The notes beneath the pieces are model-generated. The model did not search any database. It worked only from the letters and a program-made list of their open reading frames with translations, and was not told the origin of the DNA. The position numbers and the translations under genes are program-made. Shown here piece after piece: positions 63,005-64,000 of a DNA stretch of 64,000 nt. The stretch spans positions 1 to 64,000 of the forward strand of contig CAWJJM010000004.1 of assembly GCA_963843275.1 (NCBI GenBank), given 5' to 3'. Position 1 is the stretch's first letter. Each line of letters opens with the position of its first letter. The stretch comes from CAWJJM01 sp963843275. Lineage in GTDB: Bacteria > Acidobacteriota > Thermoanaerobaculia > Multivoradales > JBCCEF01.

Positions 63005-64000
63005 TCAGAAGCGGGTGCCGATCCAGAACGACGAGCGGTAGCCCTTCTCGGAATCCTGGAAGTTGGTCCGCTTGGCGAAGTCCCAGTTCAGCTGCAGGCC
63101 GCCGAAGTTGACGCTGATGCCGTAGCCGTAGGCGGCACGCGCGTCCTCCAACCGGTTCTCGGCGGAGTTCCACAGGGTGAAGGTCTCGAACTCGTGGTAC
63201 CAGGCGCCGCCGACGTCGAGGAAGATCACGCCGCGGATGCCGCGGAAGCCGAGGATCGGCGTCGCCAGCACGTCGATCAGCGGGAAGCGCAGCTCGAGGT
63301 TGGTGAAGAAGCCGCGGTCGCCGACGAACTCGCGGAACGAGTAGCCGCGCAGGGTGTCGAGGCCGCCGAAGTAGGTCGGGTTCGGCTGGTTGCCCTGCGA
63401 CGCCGCCAGGAAGACGCGCCAGGCGAAGTTGCTGCGCCGGGTCAGCGGCAGGTACTGGCGGAAGTCGAGGTCGGCGCTCTCCGACAGGGTTCCCCCGGAG
63501 CCGCCGCCGCCGATGTCGGGTGCGTAGTTGAGGTCGAGCCGCCAGCGGCGTCCGGAGATCGCCCCGTACCTGGCGTAGATCGCCGAGTCGCCCACCAACG
63601 CCCCGGTGAGCAGGGGGAAGTCCTGCGCGAACTCGACGTAGCGGATCTCGGGCTCGCCGGTGGCCTCGTTCAAGACGACGAACGGGGAGGCGAACTTGCG
63701 GTAGGCGTAGCCGACGCCGAGCTCGGCGCGGTGGTAGAAGCTCAGCGGATAGACCACCGTGCCGACCAGCCCGGTCAGGCGGTAGCCGATGTGGCCGCGC
63801 TGAACGTCGTTGAAGAAGCCGGTGTCGGCGCGCTCCAGGTAGTACTGGCGGTCGTCGAACAGCTCGAGCTGCCACTGCCAGCGGCGCGACAGGTCCTGGT
63901 AGATGAAGTCGAAGTTCGACAGGCTGTCGACCGAGCTCAGCACGCCGATCAGCCGCCGGTCGCCGAGGTAGTCCGAGAACGACAGGATCACCTGCCCGAT
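63005..64000 (-). CDS. Outer-membrane beta-barrel protein, C-terminal part (BamA/D15-like)
   Basis: The coding frame runs off the window edge, so the N-terminus is missing. 332 residues of alternating hydrophobic strands: WQWQLELFDDRQYYLERADT, FFNDVQRGHIGYRLTGLVGT, YHRAELGVGYAYRKFASPFV, GLDTLRGYSFREFVGDRGFF, TNLELRFPLIDVLATPILGF, RGIRGVIFLDVGGAWYHEFE, ending SSFWIGTRF with a C-terminal Phe, the recognition signal for BAM. The LRGY box (TLRGYSFREF) marks the Omp85/D15 superfamily. Similar barrels occur at the end of long proteins with TolB-like beta-propeller domains; whether such domains lie upstream cannot be seen. Confidence 0.85.
   Translation of the reverse strand: MGQVILSFSDYLGDRRLIGVLSSVDSLSNFDFIYQDLSRRWQWQLELFDDRQYYLERADTGFFNDVQRGHIGYRLTGLVGTVVYPLSFYHRAELGVGYAYRKFASPFVVLNEATGEPEIRYVEFAQDFPLLTGALVGDSAIYARYGAISGRRWRLDLNYAPDIGGGGSGGTLSESADLDFRQYLPLTRRSNFAWRVFLAASQGNQPNPTYFGGLDTLRGYSFREFVGDRGFFTNLELRFPLIDVLATPILGFRGIRGVIFLDVGGAWYHEFETFTLWNSAENRLEDARAAYGYGISVNFGGLQLNWDFAKRTNFQDSEKGYRSSFWIGTRF

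Overview
The window is GC-rich, densely packed bacterial chromosome. It carries a complete 16S-Ile-Ala-23S-5S rRNA operon, a long operon for alternative complex III (ACIII) plus a caa3-type cytochrome oxidase, and a PadR regulator next to a duplicated MacB/FtsX-like permease of the ADOP type. That combination suggests an aerobic member of the Acidobacteriota, perhaps Thermoanaerobaculia-like. This is inference from gene content; no 16S comparison could be run.

Layout. (1) 1-2.4 kb has visibly lower GC than the rest and holds remnants of a defence island: the 3' end of a type I restriction hsdR and a P-loop ATPase resembling the Sll1717 family, both broken by frameshifts. (2) 2.6-6.5 kb: a GH15 glucoamylase/trehalase-like enzyme, a cold-shock protein with its own extended -10 and terminator, and a proton antiporter. 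(3) 6.5-19.7 kb, minus strand: one operon read actA-B-C-D-E-F, a single-TM protein, SCO, ctaC-ctaD-ctaE-ctaF. It encodes a quinol-to-oxygen electron path, with a perfect CRP/FNR-type palindrome upstream of actA. (4) 20.3-24 kb, plus strand: heme O synthase, an ABC exporter pair and a second SCO protein, very likely oxidase assembly. (5) 24-33.4 kb, minus strand: ADOP permease and PadR, a DUF1232 protein, proS, a TPR protein, 3-hydroxyacyl-CoA dehydrogenase and a bactofilin-like membrane protein. (6) 33.4-43.8 kb: an ABC1/UbiB kinase, then a SAH/adenosine block (ArsR-methyltransferase regulator, ahcY, PfkB adenosine-kinase-like gene, adenosine deaminase) interleaved with moaA, a Nudix hydrolase, an alpha/beta hydrolase and a small lipoprotein. 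(7) 43.8-46.1 kb: an SLC12-like cation-chloride transporter. (8) 46.2-51.8 kb: the rRNA operon, minus strand, with two good sigma70 promoters, boxA and processing stalks. (9) 52.1-61.1 kb: a purine synthesis run, purS-purQ-purL-purF-dgt-MBL-purM-purN. (10) 61.2-64 kb: two metallo-beta-lactamase-fold hydrolases and the C-terminal end of an outer-membrane beta-barrel protein cut by the window edge.

A caution about quality: single- and few-base frameshifts hit almost every gene in the first ~10.2 kb, including ctaC, ctaD, ctaE and the antiporter, and then nearly stop (later ones near 41.44 and 42.57 kb). Damage to a whole set of respiratory genes is more easily explained by local consensus errors than by gene decay, so the genes called broken there may be intact in the organism.

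No clear novel multi-gene system stands out. The best leads are a hairpin repeat family with covarying apical stems (6.9 and 21.2 kb), the direct/inverted repeat block with promoter and operator before the ArsR-ahcY operon, and the CRP-like site driving the respiratory operon.
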